64,000 nt of DNA from Blastococcus sp. LR1. Its GTDB lineage: Bacteria > Actinomycetota > Actinomycetes > Mycobacteriales > Geodermatophilaceae. Each line of letters starts with the position of its first letter. Positions within the stretch are counted from its first letter, which is position 1. The stretch is taken from NCBI RefSeq assembly GCF_020166105.1, contig NZ_JAIUJY010000001.1, positions 744,001 through 808,000 of the forward strand, written 5' to 3'. The position numbers and the translations under genes are program-made. A model generated the notes under the pieces. The model saw only the letters and a program-made list of their open reading frames with translations, had not been told where the DNA came from and made no database searches. Below are positions 63,587-64,000 of this stretch, one piece after another.

Positions 63587-64000
63587 CCGTTTGCGAGACA
63601 CCGCTGGAGTGCCTCGACGGCGCTCTGCAGGCGCTCGCCGGTCAGGATCTGAAGTCCAGCTTCGGGCCGGCGATGCTCGAACGGTCGGCCGTGCTGGTAC
63701 GGGCGCGGAACCGCCTGGACGCCGATCTGGCCCGCAGCGTGCGCGAGGGCGAGCTGACCCAGGCCCCCGAGCACGACGGGAAGGCGTCGATGGCCTCCTG
63801 GCTGCGGGGGCACCACCGGCTGTCGCAGGGTGCGGCCGCCCAGATCGTGCGCAACGGCCGTGCTCTGGAGTCGTTGCCCGTCCTGGCCGCGGCGGCTGCG
63901 GCGGGGGCGGTGAGCCCGGAGGCGGTGTCGGTGATCGCGCCGGTCGCCTCGGCGGAGAACCTGGCCCGGGCGCAGGCGCAGGGCGTGGACGTCGCGGCGA
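63577..64000 (+). CDS. DUF222/13E12-repeat family protein, HNH endonuclease type (3' end beyond window)
   Basis: First 141 residues are visible. The N-terminal DUF222 helical domain is recognisable: LVRARNRLDADLARSVREGELTQA, GKASMASWLRGHHRLSQGAAAQIVRNGRALESLPVLAAAAAAGAVSPEAVSVIAPV. These proteins usually end in an HNH nuclease, which would be outside the window. Multicopy, often strain-variable genes in actinobacteria. GTG 63577 is the first start of the frame and is embedded in a LexA-like box, suggesting DNA-damage control. The 120-bp gap upstream (63457-63576) shows nothing more. Confidence 0.85.
   Translation, partial: MCSTVCETPLECLDGALQALAGQDLKSSFGPAMLERSAVLVRARNRLDADLARSVREGELTQAPEHDGKASMASWLRGHHRLSQGAAAQIVRNGRALESLPVLAAAAAAGAVSPEAVSVIAPVASAENLARAQAQGVDVAA

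Overview
The window comes from a high-GC actinobacterium, most probably of the Geodermatophilales (Blastococcus / Geodermatophilus / Modestobacter type). Coding DNA is uniformly very GC-rich with strong third-position bias. There is a bifunctional FbiC for coenzyme F420, a mycothiol-type DinB/MDMPI protein, a 13E12/DUF222 HNH family gene at the right edge, CsoR/CstR-type and SigE-type ECF regulators, and many leaderless starts with a TAnnnT -10 box 9-16 nt before the start codon. This placement is inferred from gene content and base composition, not from a search. No rRNA, CRISPR array, prophage or IS element was seen.

Layout. 1-4.4 kb: a 2OG oxygenase (cut by the edge), a small phosphatase-like protein, a DinB/MDMPI protein, ettA, an ssb paralogue and tRNA-Arg(UCU). 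4.4-7.6 kb: a copper-type membrane/lipoprotein set (DUF4396, DUF6153-like, DUF305) with a CsoR/CstR-type operator, then a TetR gene facing a two-gene membrane operon across a perfect 31-bp palindrome. 7.6-13.8 kb: a secreted lytic transglycosylase with a Crp-like site, a small unknown gene, and nrtR divergent from nadABC. 13.8-24.5 kb: LLM oxidoreductase, PAS-GGDEF-EAL protein, SGNH hydrolase, TIGR01777 epimerase, pyridine nucleotide-disulfide reductase, flavin reductase, and an ECF sigma / anti-sigma / ABC transporter operon. 24.6-29.1 kb: fbiC, a PadR gene with its membrane partner, and a metallophosphoesterase.

29.1-38.7 kb is the most interesting part: seven tightly packed minus-strand genes facing an IclR regulator. 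They encode an acetoacetate-CoA ligase, a split PEP-synthase-like pair (catalytic-His subunit intact, ATP-binding subunit internally deleted and frameshifted), a biotin carboxyl carrier, a biotin carboxylase, a pyruvate-carboxylase-type carboxyltransferase and a HAD-IIA phosphatase. The set reads as an ATP-dependent, biotin-dependent ketone (acetone?) carboxylation route in which a ketone enol is phosphorylated, carboxylated to a 3-oxoacid and activated to the CoA ester. In this strain it looks damaged.

38.7-49.1 kb: DUF885 peptidase-like protein, a quinone oxidoreductase and a cupin, then a leucine-type acyl-CoA dehydrogenase / methylcrotonyl-CoA carboxylase operon opposite a TetR gene with two operator copies. 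49.1-53.8 kb: a lower-GC patch with a frameshifted secreted protein, followed by three poorly characterised proteins. 54-57.7 kb: orn, tRNA-His, and a persulfide/sulfur-stress locus (CstR-like repressor, MBL-rhodanese fusion, Cys-rich small protein, TauE/SafE exporter). 57.7-64 kb: cobN under a cobalamin riboswitch, a DUF4383 protein, cobG, and a DUF222 gene cut by the window end with a LexA-like box on its start codon.
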